Below, in pieces: positions 53,737 to 63,360 of a stretch of 64,000 bases of DNA. A program made the translations under genes and the position numbers. Numbering within the stretch: the first letter of the stretch is position 1; every line of letters begins with the position of its first letter. The DNA lies in the NCBI GenBank assembly GCA_963704075.1, contig CAVPGV010000011.1:1-64000 (forward strand), in the 5' to 3' direction. The notes under the pieces were generated by a model. It was given only the letters and a program-made list of their open reading frames with translations. It had not been told where the DNA came from and did no database searches. This stretch comes from JADKAV01 sp963704075. GTDB lineage: Bacteria; Actinomycetota; Actinomycetes; S36-B12; UBA10799.

Positions 53737-55343
53737 GTGACGACTGCCGACATGGTCATCAAGGGCGCTCGGATCTGGGGCAGCACCGACGCTGCGATCG
53801 GTATCCGAGGAGATCGCATCGTGCCCGCAGAGGTAGGCCCCAGCACGCGGGTGATCGAGGCTTCCGGCGCAACCGTGCTGCCGGGTTTCCAGGATGCCCA
53901 CGTGCACACGCCCTTCGCGGGGTTGAACATGTTGCGCGTGTGGCTCAACGATGCCGTCGATCGCCGCGAGTACCTGCAGATCATCGCCGAACACGTACGC
54001 AGCCACCCGGGCAGCGACTGGGTCACGGGCGGCGGCTGGGCGATGTCAGCCTTCCCGGGCGGCAACCCGCACAAGGCTGACCTCGACGCGATCGTGCCCG
54101 ACCGTCCGGTCTTCTTGTTGAACCGCGACGTCCACGGCGCCTGGGTCAATTCCCGGGCACTGGAGATCGCGGGGATCACCGCAACCACCCCGGATCCGCC
54201 CGATGGGCGCATCGAACGCGATCCCACGACCGGGGAGCCCACCGGCATGCTGCACGAAGGTGCGGCCTACAGCGTGAACGAACGCGTGGTCCCCGCGCCG
54301 TCGCAGGAGCAATGGCGTGCAGGCATCCTCGAGGGCCAACGCCACCTGCATTCCCTCGGAGTCACCGCCTGGCAGGACGCCTGGGTGACACCTGCGACAC
54401 AGCTGGCCTACCGCGATCTTGCCCGCGAAGGTCTCCTGACCGCACGTGTGGTCGGCGCACTCTGGTGGGACCGTCACCGCGGCCTCGAGCAGATCGACGA
54501 ACTGCTCGAGGCGCACCACCGAATCAGGCTGACGGCTTCCACCCGACCACCGTCAAGATCATGATCGACGGGGTCCTGGAGAACTACACGGGCGCTCTAC
54601 TCGAGCCGTACTGCGACGGATGTGGTGGCCATACCTCCAACCACGGCATGACCTTCGTAGATCCGGACCTGCTCGATGCCGCGGTCACCGCTCTGGACGG
54701 CCACGGCCTGCAAGTCCACATGCATGCGATCGGTGACCGCGCTGTGCGCATGGGGTTGGACGCAGTGCAGGCGGCCAGAACGGCCAACGGCCCGGCCGAC
54801 AACCGCCACCACATCGCCCACATCCAGGTGGTCCATCCCGACGACATCTCGCGTTTCGGCCGACTCGCAGTCGTCGCCAACTGCCAGATGTACTGGGCCT
54901 CGAGCGATCCGCAGATGCAGGAGTTGACCATCCCGTTCCTCGGGGCCGAGAGGTCGGGACAGCAGTATCCCTTCGCCTCCCTGCAACGTTCGGGTGCGCT
55001 GCTGGCCGCAGGCAGCGACTGGTCGGTCTCCACGGCGAACCCGTTGGCTCAGATCGAGGTCGGGGCAACACGAATCGATCCCGCCGATCGCGATGATGCA
55101 ACACCCTTCCTGCCGACTGAGGCGATCGACGTCCGCGCGGGTATCGAGGCCTTCACATCGGGTGCTGCCTACGTCAACCACGACACCGATGGAGGGGTTC
55201 TGGTGGTGGGCAAACGAGCGGATCTCGTACTGCTGGGCGCGGACATCACCCGCGGCGCGCTGACGTCCGGTCGCGGGTTGGCAGACGTGCCGATCGACAT
55301 GACGATCGCGTCGGGCCGGGTGGTGCATTCCAGGCTGGAATGA
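53737..55343 (+). CDS. Amidohydrolase (YtcJ-like, amidohydrolase family 3), one frameshift
   Basis: About 535 aa when one missing base near 54520 is restored (EAHHR to NQADGFHPTTVKIMIDG). GTG 53737 begins VTTADMVIKGARIWG. The metal-dependent core is visible: GFQDAHVH (first His pair), carboxylated-Lys region VKIMIDGVLEN, LQVHMHAIGDRAV, HHIAHIQVVHPDD and AAGSDWSVSTANP (final metal Asp). YtcJ-like enzymes hydrolyse various amides or cyclic ureas; the substrate here is unknown. It stands alone downstream of the repeat tract. Confidence 0.88.
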
Positions 55344-55373
55344 GCGCCTTGCACCGGGGCCACGCGCGCCGGC

Positions 55374-57137
55374 TCACACGGCCGGATTCACCGAGCGGTT
55401 GTGCATCAACAACGACAGCAGGTCCTCCGGCGGCCCCACCACGTACGCGTCGTCCCCGGCCCGCAGCGTGGTCTGGCTGCGCGGTAGATGCTCGAGACCA
55501 CCTTGTCTGGTCAAGGCGATCACCCTCGCCCGCATCGGCAGGTCGAGCATCGAAACCCCGGACAGCCCTCCTTCGGCCCGTACCGTTAGCCGACCCGCGA
55601 TGAACGTCTCCTGATCCACCGCGAAGGTCGCGATCACATCGAGTCCCAGTGCAGCGGCCACGAACCAGGGCGCCGAAACCGCGGAGACGCTACGGACGTG
55701 GTGGAACTTGAGCCGTTGCTCGAGCATCGCCGCCAGTCGGCGATCGAAGACCCGCATGACGACAGGCACGTCGGGCCAGCGCTGGGCGAGACTGTCGCGC
55801 ACCGCCAAGCCCGTCTCAAGGTTGGCGTACTCGTCGGAGGTCAAGACCGCAACCGCGGCGGCGCTCGGAATGTTCGCCGAGACCAAGGTTTGCGCCTGGG
55901 TCGCATCTTGCGCGATGACCGGCACACCGAGGGCCCGCGCCCTGCCGATGCGGCGGTTGTTCGCATCGCGCTCCACCACGACGACTTGCTGGCCCATCGC
56001 GACCAGTCGCTCGACGACGGCCACCCCCAGCGAGCCGAGCCCCACCACGACCACGTGGTTGGTCATCCCTGTCACGCGCAGCAAGCCGAAGGTCGCGGCC
56101 AGCCGGCGGCTCACCAGGAACTCGGTGACCAATGCGTACAGGATGGCCATGAGGGCAACGGTCATGATCATGACCAAGATCGCCACGATCCGCAGATACC
56201 CTGGCTGGGCGTCGAACGCGAAGTCACCGTACCCGACGGTCGCTAGTGTCTCCACCGAGAAATAGACCGCATCGAGCAGGTCCATCTTGTCGTTGGCCGT
56301 GTCCACGTACCCGAACATGAGGATCACCGCGAACAGCGAGCCGAGCACGAACAGGCCGCTGACGGTCCATTTCAGGGCACTGTTGGCGCCGTAGGAGAGG
56401 TTGCGTGCCAGAACCTGCAGTGGCCGGCGTGTGGGCCGCCCTGGGCGGACTGGGACCCCCAGCGGCTGCGCAGGCGCCTCCTGGAAATCCGTCAGTTCGG
56501 ACTCCAGGCCGACCAGAGCCACGCGGTCGCCGATGGACACCGACGTTTCGCGACTCGGGCAGATCGCCGTCGTCGCGTCTTGGTACGTGACCAGGATCGG
56601 TGCCAGTTCCCCGAAAAGGTCCTGCAGTCTCCCCGACGCCCGCACCTCGACCTCGCGCACTGCGTAGTCGTCATCCGCTATCTGCATCCGGTGCAGCCGT
56701 TCGTCCAGCACCGATTCGACGAAGGTCGGCGCCGCCAGATCCGCCGGGTTCACGACCAGCCCCCGGGGGATCGCCGAGGTGATGGCCCTGCCCACCGCCG
56801 GATTGGACTGCCGGACGATGACGCGCGTCTGCGGAGCGAGCTCCTGCACCAGCAGAGCTGCCTCCAGGCAGCGCAGATCGTCGTCCTCCACGCACACGAC
56901 GCACACAGCGCCCGCAAGGCCCGCGGACCACAGGCTCTCCGGGTTGCGGGGGCTGGCATCCACGCGGGGCACATCGAGGGTCTGCACCACACGCAGGTGC
57001 TGCTCCTGTGCGGCGGTTCCGACGATCACGACCCGGATACCCGCCGATCGCAGCAGTTCCACCACCCGCACCCCGAGGCCCTGTACTCCGCACACGATCA
57101 CGTGGCCGATCCAGGTCCGGGGGTTCGACGTATCCAT
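55374..57137 (-). CDS. Potassium channel-like protein with two RCK (TrkA-N) domains
   Basis: 587 aa from ATG 57137; an in-frame GTG 12 bases upstream is also possible. Residues about 8-140 form an N-terminal TrkA-N/RCK domain (VIVCGVQGLGVRVVELL), followed by a TrkA-C-like segment. A two-helix pore follows: TM1 about 255-278, pore helix and selectivity filter ATVGYGDF near 301, TM2 about 320-345. A second RCK domain starts HVVVVGLGSLGVAVVERL at about 358 and ends with TrkA-C. Most RCK channels have the pore first; an RCK domain on both sides of the pore is less common. It should pass K+ under control of nucleotide or ion binding. It is divergent from the GspE-like gene. Confidence 0.85.
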   Translation of the reverse strand: MDTSNPRTWIGHVIVCGVQGLGVRVVELLRSAGIRVVIVGTAAQEQHLRVVQTLDVPRVDASPRNPESLWSAGLAGAVCVVCVEDDDLRCLEAALLVQELAPQTRVIVRQSNPAVGRAITSAIPRGLVVNPADLAAPTFVESVLDERLHRMQIADDDYAVREVEVRASGRLQDLFGELAPILVTYQDATTAICPSRETSVSIGDRVALVGLESELTDFQEAPAQPLGVPVRPGRPTRRPLQVLARNLSYGANSALKWTVSGLFVLGSLFAVILMFGYVDTANDKMDLLDAVYFSVETLATVGYGDFAFDAQPGYLRIVAILVMIMTVALMAILYALVTEFLVSRRLAATFGLLRVTGMTNHVVVVGLGSLGVAVVERLVAMGQQVVVVERDANNRRIGRARALGVPVIAQDATQAQTLVSANIPSAAAVAVLTSDEYANLETGLAVRDSLAQRWPDVPVVMRVFDRRLAAMLEQRLKFHHVRSVSAVSAPWFVAAALGLDVIATFAVDQETFIAGRLTVRAEGGLSGVSMLDLPMRARVIALTRQGGLEHLPRSQTTLRAGDDAYVVGPPEDLLSLLMHNRSVNPAV

Positions 57138-57421
57138 AGCGGTTCGCACGTTACCGATCACGGGGCCGGGATGTGTCCGTGTCGGCACACACCGACGACG
57201 TGACCGTGCGGTCACCGAATTCGCCGAACACGCCGTACGGTCATGCCGCTGGAGGTCGCCACCGCCAGGTCGCTCCAACCAAGGCGCCACTGGCACTGAC
57301 CGCGGACGAGTCGCGATTCCACTACTGCAACGCAATCGGCCGCCCCGCTGCACGAGTGTCGACTCGCACCGGACCCTCGCCGCGGCGTAGCGTCAGGTCC
57401 GGACAGCGAACAGGAGTCGGC

Positions 57422-59113
57422 ATGCGTCAGCGAGTGGGAGAGATCCTGGTCGCGTGGGGGGCGATCACCCAGGAGGAATTGCGCCACTGCCTGGTGGTGC
57501 AGTCACAGGAGCCGCCGCGACAGCGAAGGCGATTGGGCCGCATCCTGCTCGACGAGGAGCGGGTGACCGAGATCGCATTGGCCGCTGCGCTGGCCCGAGC
57601 CCATGGACTGAGTTCGGTGGATCTGACGCAGGAGGAGATCGACCCTGACGTCTCCCGCTCGATCCCCCAGATCGTGGCGACGAAGGCGCTCGTGGTCCCG
57701 CTGTCGCGCCACGACAACGTGTTGCGCGTGGCGGCCGCAGACCCTGTCGACGTGGTCGGGCTCGACGACATCCGTCTGCACCTGCAGCGCAAACACCGCG
57801 GCATGACCCTCGAGGTGGTAGTGGCGCCGGAGAGCCAGATCAGGCGGCGACTGGCCGCCACCTGGAGCGAGGCCAATGCGTTCGACGCCCTCGAAGGCTT
57901 CGACGAGTCGCAGAAAGCCGCACCGGTCGAGTCGGAAACAGGAGCCGGCGACGAGGGCGCCGTGGCCGCGGTCCACCAGATCCTGGCCACCGCCATTCGG
58001 ATGGGCGCAAGCGACATCCACATCGAGCCGATGGCCGACGAAGTGCGAGTGCGGATGCGGGTGGATGGAGGCCTGCGCAAGGTGATGACCCTGCCCCGCT
58101 CCGGCCAGGCGCCACTCACCTCGCGCATCAAGATCATCGCGAACCTGGACATCGCCCAGAAGCGCGTGCCACAGGACGGCCGGGCGCGAGTCCGCCTCGA
58201 CGGGGTGGGGCGCAACATCCGGGTCTCGACGCTGCCGACGTTGCACGGCGAGACACTCGTGATCCGGCTGCTGGCCGACATCGGGGAACTGCCGGCCCTG
58301 ACGGCACTGGGAATCCCCGACGACATGCTGTCGAGAGTGCACCAGGCGCTGCGCAGCAATCAGGGTCTGGTGCTCATCACCGGGCCCACCGGCTCGGGCA
58401 AGACCACGACGCTGTATTCAGCCATCCACGAGGTCGTGACCGGCGACCGAAACCTCATCACGCTGGAGGAGCCGGTCGAGATCGAACTGCCCGGGGTCAG
58501 CCAGGTGCAGATCGACGAGAAGTCCGGCATGACCTTCGCCGCCGGCCTGCGCTCGGTCCTGCGGCAGGACCCGGACATCATCATGGTCGGCGAGATCCGG
58601 GACAAGGTGACCGCCGAGTTGGCGATCCGGGCCGCGCTGACCGGTCACCTGGTACTGGCCACCGTGCACACCGTCGACGCACCCTCGGCGGTGATGCGAC
58701 TGGTCGACATGGGTGTGCCGCGGTACCTGATCGCCTCGTCGCTGATCATGGTGATCGCACAGCGACTCGTGCGAAGGCCCTGTCCCCACTGCATGGCTCC
58801 CGACCCGGCGGACGCCGAAACCCGGGAACGCCTGCACCTCACCGATGCCCAGGCGGCGAGCATGGTCGCGGGCAAAGGTTGCGAACGGTGCGACGCGCAC
58901 GGGTACCGCGGCCGGATGGGCGTCTTCGAGGTGCTGCCCGTGAGCAAGGCGGTGCGGGCGGCGCTCACCTCCGGCGGGGACGAGGAGGTCCTGGCGAAAG
59001 CCGCCACCCCCGAGGGATGGAAGCCGCTGCTCGAGGCCGGGGTGGAATTGGCCACGCGACACGAGACAACCACCGCGGAGTTGTTAAGGGTTCTCCTGTC
59101 GGGCGCTTCCTGA
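57422..59113 (+). CDS. GspE/PilB-type secretion ATPase
   Basis: 563 aa from ATG 57422. An N-terminal MshEN-like domain (MRQRVGEILVAWGAITQEEL, about 1-150) precedes the ATPase: ASDIHIEPMADEVRVRMRVDG, Walker A GPTGSGKTTT (about 321), Asp box and Walker B DPDIIMVGEIRD, His box LATVHTVDAPSAV. A zinc motif CPHC (about 453) and CERC (about 487) is of the GspE/PilB type. It would power pilin assembly for a type IV pilus or type II-like system. No pilin, PilC, PilM or secretin gene is next to it in this window. Confidence 0.93.
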   Translation: MRQRVGEILVAWGAITQEELRHCLVVQSQEPPRQRRRLGRILLDEERVTEIALAAALARAHGLSSVDLTQEEIDPDVSRSIPQIVATKALVVPLSRHDNVLRVAAADPVDVVGLDDIRLHLQRKHRGMTLEVVVAPESQIRRRLAATWSEANAFDALEGFDESQKAAPVESETGAGDEGAVAAVHQILATAIRMGASDIHIEPMADEVRVRMRVDGGLRKVMTLPRSGQAPLTSRIKIIANLDIAQKRVPQDGRARVRLDGVGRNIRVSTLPTLHGETLVIRLLADIGELPALTALGIPDDMLSRVHQALRSNQGLVLITGPTGSGKTTTLYSAIHEVVTGDRNLITLEEPVEIELPGVSQVQIDEKSGMTFAAGLRSVLRQDPDIIMVGEIRDKVTAELAIRAALTGHLVLATVHTVDAPSAVMRLVDMGVPRYLIASSLIMVIAQRLVRRPCPHCMAPDPADAETRERLHLTDAQAASMVAGKGCERCDAHGYRGRMGVFEVLPVSKAVRAALTSGGDEEVLAKAATPEGWKPLLEAGVELATRHETTTAELLRVLLSGAS

Positions 59114-59122
59114 CGGCGGATC

Positions 59123-60920
59123 TCAGAGATCCGGCACCAGCGTCGGGCGCAGCGAACCCACCTGCCCACCGACGCCGAGCTGCCCCCGGTTGTTCGAACC
59201 CCAGCACTGCACCGAGACGCCGGTCACGGCGCAGGAGTGATAACCGCCGGCGGCCACGGCCCTTGCGGAACTCAAGCCGATACGGGTGGGAGTGCCCCTA
59301 TCGATCTGGGTGCCGTCACCGAGGCGACCGCCCTGGTTACGCCCCCAGCACCGCACGCTCGAGCCGGTCACCGCGCAGGTGTGGTACGCACCGGCCGCGA
59401 CCGCGGACGCGACGGGCATGTTCACCTCGACGGGCGTCAGCGCGTCCCTGGAGCCCCCATCGCCTAGTTGCCCGTGCTCGTTGCCGCCCCAGCACTGCAC
59501 TGAGTCGTCGTCCAGTAGTGCACAGGTGTGGAACACCCCGGCCGTCAGCGAAGCGACCGTGGGCAGCTGTGGCCGGACCGGGCCTGACGAGTCACTGGTG
59601 GAGTTGTTGCCCAACTGGCCATGATCATTGGCCCCCCAGCAGCGCACCGATCCGTTGCTCAGCACCGCGCACGTGTGGGCGTAGCCGGCGGTGATCGACA
59701 CGGCGTTCGAGATGCCGGGCACAGCGACCGGGACGTTGGTGCTGGAGGGCCCAGCGACACCCAACTGCCCGCGGTCGTTGGCGCCCCAGCAGCGCACCGA
59801 TCCGTTGCTCAGCACCGCGCAGCTGTGCCCGCCGCCTGCGGCCACGTCCACCGCACCGGGCAGATCGACGGTCATGGGAACCCTCACATCGTCGGTGTCG
59901 GGTTGCGCCGCCTGCCCCTCGTCATTGCGTCCCCAGCACAGGATGCTCGCGTCGCGCTGACGCACACACGTGTGCTCACCGCCTGCGACCACCTGCACCG
60001 CATCTGACAGATCGACCCCGACCGGGGTCTGCGCGTCGGTCGTCGTGCCGTTTCCGATCTGGCCGTGACGGTTGTCGCCCCAGCACTCGACCGCCCGGCC
60101 CGGGTCGGCCGCGGCAAGATCCGAACCGACATTGTCCCCCTTCACCAGAGCACAGGTGTGCGCCAAGCCGGCGGTGACCGTCTCGGCTTCCGCGGTCGTG
60201 CGGGCGATGATGCTCGCGGGTCTGCTCGCGTTGCCGGAGAAGTCGACCATGAACACGCTGTAGCTGTAGGTGGTGTGGGGGCGCAGGCCAGTGTCAGTGG
60301 TCGAGGTGGCCAGGCGCTCGAGTGACAGTGCCTTGCCTTCATCCAGCGACACGGGCGCGACCGAGCCGACTTTGCGGCGCACGGCCACTGCCTGCAGATC
60401 GGGTGCTGAGCCGTTCACCCACGTCAAGTCGATCGAGGACGTGGTCCGCCCGGTCACCTTCAGTTCGTCGGCCGGGCCGGGTGGATAGCTGTCGGTGCGA
60501 GGGTTCCATGTGTATTGCAGCCGTACGGTCAACTTGCGCTTGCGCACCTTCACCCGCACCGGCAGATCCGGTACCGCGGATGTGCCACCGTCGGCGACGA
60601 TCGGCGCGGCCCAGACCCGGTACTTGCCGGGCTTGAGATTACGCAGCTTTGCCGGCCGAGGGGAGCTTCTTGCGATAGCGCTTGCCGGCGACGGTGATCT
60701 TCGGCGAGCGTCCTTGCGGAATCCCCTGCGCCACCACACGCAGGGTGCCGCGCTTCTTGGCCTTCTTCTTCTTCGCCTTCTTCTGCGGCTTCTTCTTGAC
60801 CGGTACGGATTGCGAAGTGATCGATGGTGCCGAGGACGGTGATGTGGCGCTCGATGGGGCGCCGGCCAGCAGGGTCACGCCCAAGGCGACGGCCACCGTC
60901 ACCGCACCTGCTCTATTCAC
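59123..60920 (-). CDS. Secreted RCC1-repeat protein with fibronectin III-like domain, one frameshift
   Basis: About 598 aa from ATG 60920 after removing one A from the AAA run at about 60646-60648 (SAGK to LRNLKPGKYRV). It has a signal peptide (LLAGAPSSAT), a strongly basic stretch rich in Lys (VKKKPQKKAKKKKAKKRG), a beta-rich region, a fibronectin III-like domain (about 150-240, SSIDLTWVNGSAPD, THTTYSYSV-like strands), and then seven RCC1-type repeats of about 50 residues with the core HTCAVxxxGxVxCWGxNxxGQLG. These repeats should form a beta-propeller outside the cell, with paired cysteines in each blade. Two repeats are nearly identical in DNA (about 59631-59672 and 59781-59822). Function unknown; adhesion or ligand binding is likely. 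Confidence 0.85.
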
Positions 60921-60960
60921 CGGATCACCCTCACTTGTTCACGGTAATGGCTCGTCGGGC

Positions 60961-61152
60961 TCACTTGCCGCGCTTGGCGCCGTCGCCGGGCTTGTTCGTG
61001 CGGGTGGTGATGAAGTACCCGACCCCGGCACCGGCGCCGGCGGCCACGGCCACGGTGGTCAAGGTCTGGCTGTCCAGCAGACGGCCCAGGACCGCGATGA
61101 TGATGGCGCATCCGACTGCCACGAGCACGGAGACGACGATCGACCTACCCAT
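60961..61152 (-). CDS. Small two-helix membrane protein
   Basis: 63 aa from ATG 61152. Two hydrophobic segments (about residues 5-24 and 32-50) are separated by GRLLDSQTL, and the second is Ala/Gly rich (VAVAAGAGAGVGYFI). The tail NKPGDGAKRGK is basic and would be cytoplasmic. No family recognised. It lies between the RCC1 and copper-ATPase genes on the same strand with about 40-65 bp on each side. Confidence 0.7.
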   Translation of the reverse strand: MGRSIVVSVLVAVGCAIIIAVLGRLLDSQTLTTVAVAAGAGAGVGYFITTRTNKPGDGAKRGK

Positions 61153-61217
61153 CCATCGAGGGTAACCAACGGCGCGATCGGCCCTCGACGCAGTACGGTC
61201 CTGCGAACCTGCAGCGA

Positions 61218-63311
61218 CTACGCAGAGTGATCCTGGCGACTGCGGAACCGCCGCAGACGCAGGCTGTTGAGCACGACGAAGACCGACGAGAATGCCATGG
61301 CGGCGCCGGCCACCATGGGTGTCAGCAGCCCCGCCATCGCCAACGGGATGGCCGCGCTGTTGTAGGCGAAGGCCCAGAAGAGGTTCTGTTTGATGGTGCG
61401 CAAGGTGCGCCGGCTCAGGCGGATCGCGTCCACGATGGCCACCGGATCACCGCGCACGAGCGTGATGTCACTGGCCGCGATCGCCACGTCCGCACCCGCG
61501 CCCATCGCGATCCCGAGATCGGCCTGTGCCAGCGCGGCGGAGTCGTTGACACCGTCCCCGACCATTGCGACTCGAGAACCGCCAGCCTGAAGGTCCGCGA
61601 CCGCCGCCTGCTTGTCCAGCGGCTTGACGTCGGAGATGACCTCCCCGATTCCGACCTCCTCGGCGACCTGCTCGGCGGCGTGACGGGTGTCCCCGGTCAG
61701 TAGCACCGTGCGCAGACCGATCTCGTGCAACTGCTCCACCGCCCGGGCACTGGTGGGCCGGATGGTGTCGCTGACCAGGATCTGCGCCCGTACCCCTCCG
61801 TCCCATGCCGCGAGAACCGCCGCGTCGGTGTCCGCCGCTGCGAAACCGAGCTCACGCAACCACCTGGAGGTGCCGGCGACCACCTGCAACCCGTCCACCG
61901 TCCCGGACACCCCTCTGCCGGGGACGGCCCGGAAGTCCTCGAGGTGTCCTCGCTCGGGCAGAGCAACGGCGATCGCCCGGCCGATGGGATGCTCGCTGGC
62001 GGACTCCAACGTTCCGACCAGACGATCGCAGCGGGGGTCGTCGGATCGAACGTCGACCTCGATGGACCCCTGCGTCAAGGTTCCGGTCTTGTCCAGCACG
62101 ACGGTGTCGATGGCCCGGGTGCGCTCAAGAATCTCCGGCCCGGAGATCAGCACGCCCATTTGCGCGCCCTTGCCGGTCCCCACCAGGATGGCGGTGGGTG
62201 TGGCCAGACCCAGGGCGCACGGGCACGCGATGATCAGCACCGCCACCGCCGCGGTGAAGGCGTCGCTCCAACCCGCCCCCGAGAGCAGCCAGCCCGCCGC
62301 GGTCAGGATCGACAGGATCAGCACCACCGGCACGAACACCGACGACACCCGGTCGGCCAGGCGCTGCACCGGGGCCTTGCCGGTCTGGGCACTCTCGACG
62401 GCTGCGGCGATCTGGGCTAGCTCGGTGTCCTTGCCGACGCGTTCGGCGCGGGCGATCAAGCGGCCGGTCTGATTGACCGCTGCGCCGATCACGCGGTCAC
62501 CCGGACCCACTTCGACGGGCACCGACTCTCCGGTGATCAGGGCATTGTCGACCGAGGAGTCTCCGGCGACGACCACCGCATCGGTTGCGATACGCTCACC
62601 GGGCCTGATCACGAACTCATCCCCGACGACCAATTCCCCGATGGGGATGGACACCTCCCGACCATCGCGCAGGACTGTGGCTTCCTTTGCGCCGAGTTTC
62701 AGCAAGGCGGTGACAGCCTCACCTGCGCGCTTCTTCGCCCTTGCCTCGGCGTAGCGTCCGGCCAACAGGAAGGTCGTGACGGTGACGGCCACCTCGAAAT
62801 AGATGTGGCCCCCGGTGAACAACGCGACCACCGACCAGGTGTACGCGGCGAGGACTCCCAGACTGACCAGGGTGTCCATCGTCGTGCTGCCGTGCCGGGC
62901 GGCGTTGAACGCAGCTCGGTGGAACGGCCATGCCGACCACACCACCACGGGGGTCGAGAGCGCGGCGATGGTCCACATCAATGCCGCCGAGTGCGGCATC
63001 GGCATCGCCATGGACAGCACGATGACCGGTATCGCCAGGACCGCGGCGACAACAAGTCGTCGCAACAACGTCGGATCATCGTGCTGATGCTCGGTCTCGG
63101 CCTTGTGCTCCACAGCGCCGTAGCCGGCTTTCTCGACCGCGGCCACGCAGTCCTCGACGCTGACGCCTTTCGGGAGATCCAGACGGACCGAGTGGGTCGC
63201 GAAGTTGACGTTGGCCTCAACGCCGGGCAGCGCCTTCAACTTCTTCTCGATGCGCGCAGCACACGACGCGCAGGTCATGCCTTCGAGGTCGAGGTCCACG
63301 CTGGTGCTCAC
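61218..63311 (-). CDS. copA: Copper-type heavy-metal P1B-ATPase
   Basis: 697 aa. GTG 63311 gives VSTSVDLDLEGMTCASCAAR, an N-terminal heavy-metal-associated domain with the CASC pair; the longer upstream frame has no recognisable domain. It has eight predicted helices, with the metal-site motif IIACPCALGLATP (CPC near residue 364), phosphorylation motif VLDKTGTLTQG (about 405), SEHPIGRAI (HP locus), and VAMVGDGVNDSAALAQADLG. These are copA-type (Cu+ export) features. No CsoR or CopZ gene is adjacent, and no csoR operator was recognised. Confidence 0.93.
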   Translation of the reverse strand: MSTSVDLDLEGMTCASCAARIEKKLKALPGVEANVNFATHSVRLDLPKGVSVEDCVAAVEKAGYGAVEHKAETEHQHDDPTLLRRLVVAAVLAIPVIVLSMAMPMPHSAALMWTIAALSTPVVVWSAWPFHRAAFNAARHGSTTMDTLVSLGVLAAYTWSVVALFTGGHIYFEVAVTVTTFLLAGRYAEARAKKRAGEAVTALLKLGAKEATVLRDGREVSIPIGELVVGDEFVIRPGERIATDAVVVAGDSSVDNALITGESVPVEVGPGDRVIGAAVNQTGRLIARAERVGKDTELAQIAAAVESAQTGKAPVQRLADRVSSVFVPVVLILSILTAAGWLLSGAGWSDAFTAAVAVLIIACPCALGLATPTAILVGTGKGAQMGVLISGPEILERTRAIDTVVLDKTGTLTQGSIEVDVRSDDPRCDRLVGTLESASEHPIGRAIAVALPERGHLEDFRAVPGRGVSGTVDGLQVVAGTSRWLRELGFAAADTDAAVLAAWDGGVRAQILVSDTIRPTSARAVEQLHEIGLRTVLLTGDTRHAAEQVAEEVGIGEVISDVKPLDKQAAVADLQAGGSRVAMVGDGVNDSAALAQADLGIAMGAGADVAIAASDITLVRGDPVAIVDAIRLSRRTLRTIKQNLFWAFAYNSAAIPLAMAGLLTPMVAGAAMAFSSVFVVLNSLRLRRFRSRQDHSA

Positions 63312-63360
63312 AGGGGTTCCAACGCACTGGCGGGGGGCGGCCATTCCCGCCGGGCGGTGA

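Noticed and set aside
57139..57150. GlnR-like half sites GTAAC and GAACC upstream of the channel gene
   Set aside because: The spacing is four bases instead of six and the second half deviates from GAAAC.
59185..59215. TTCGAACCCCAG resembling a tRNA T-loop
   Set aside because: It lies inside an RCC1 repeat codon run and no acceptor or anticodon stem can be drawn around it.
59123..60200. Regularly spaced DNA repeats suggesting a CRISPR or tandem-repeat locus
   Set aside because: The periodicity (about 150 bp) is explained by RCC1 protein repeats in one long reading frame; there is no short repeat-spacer pattern.
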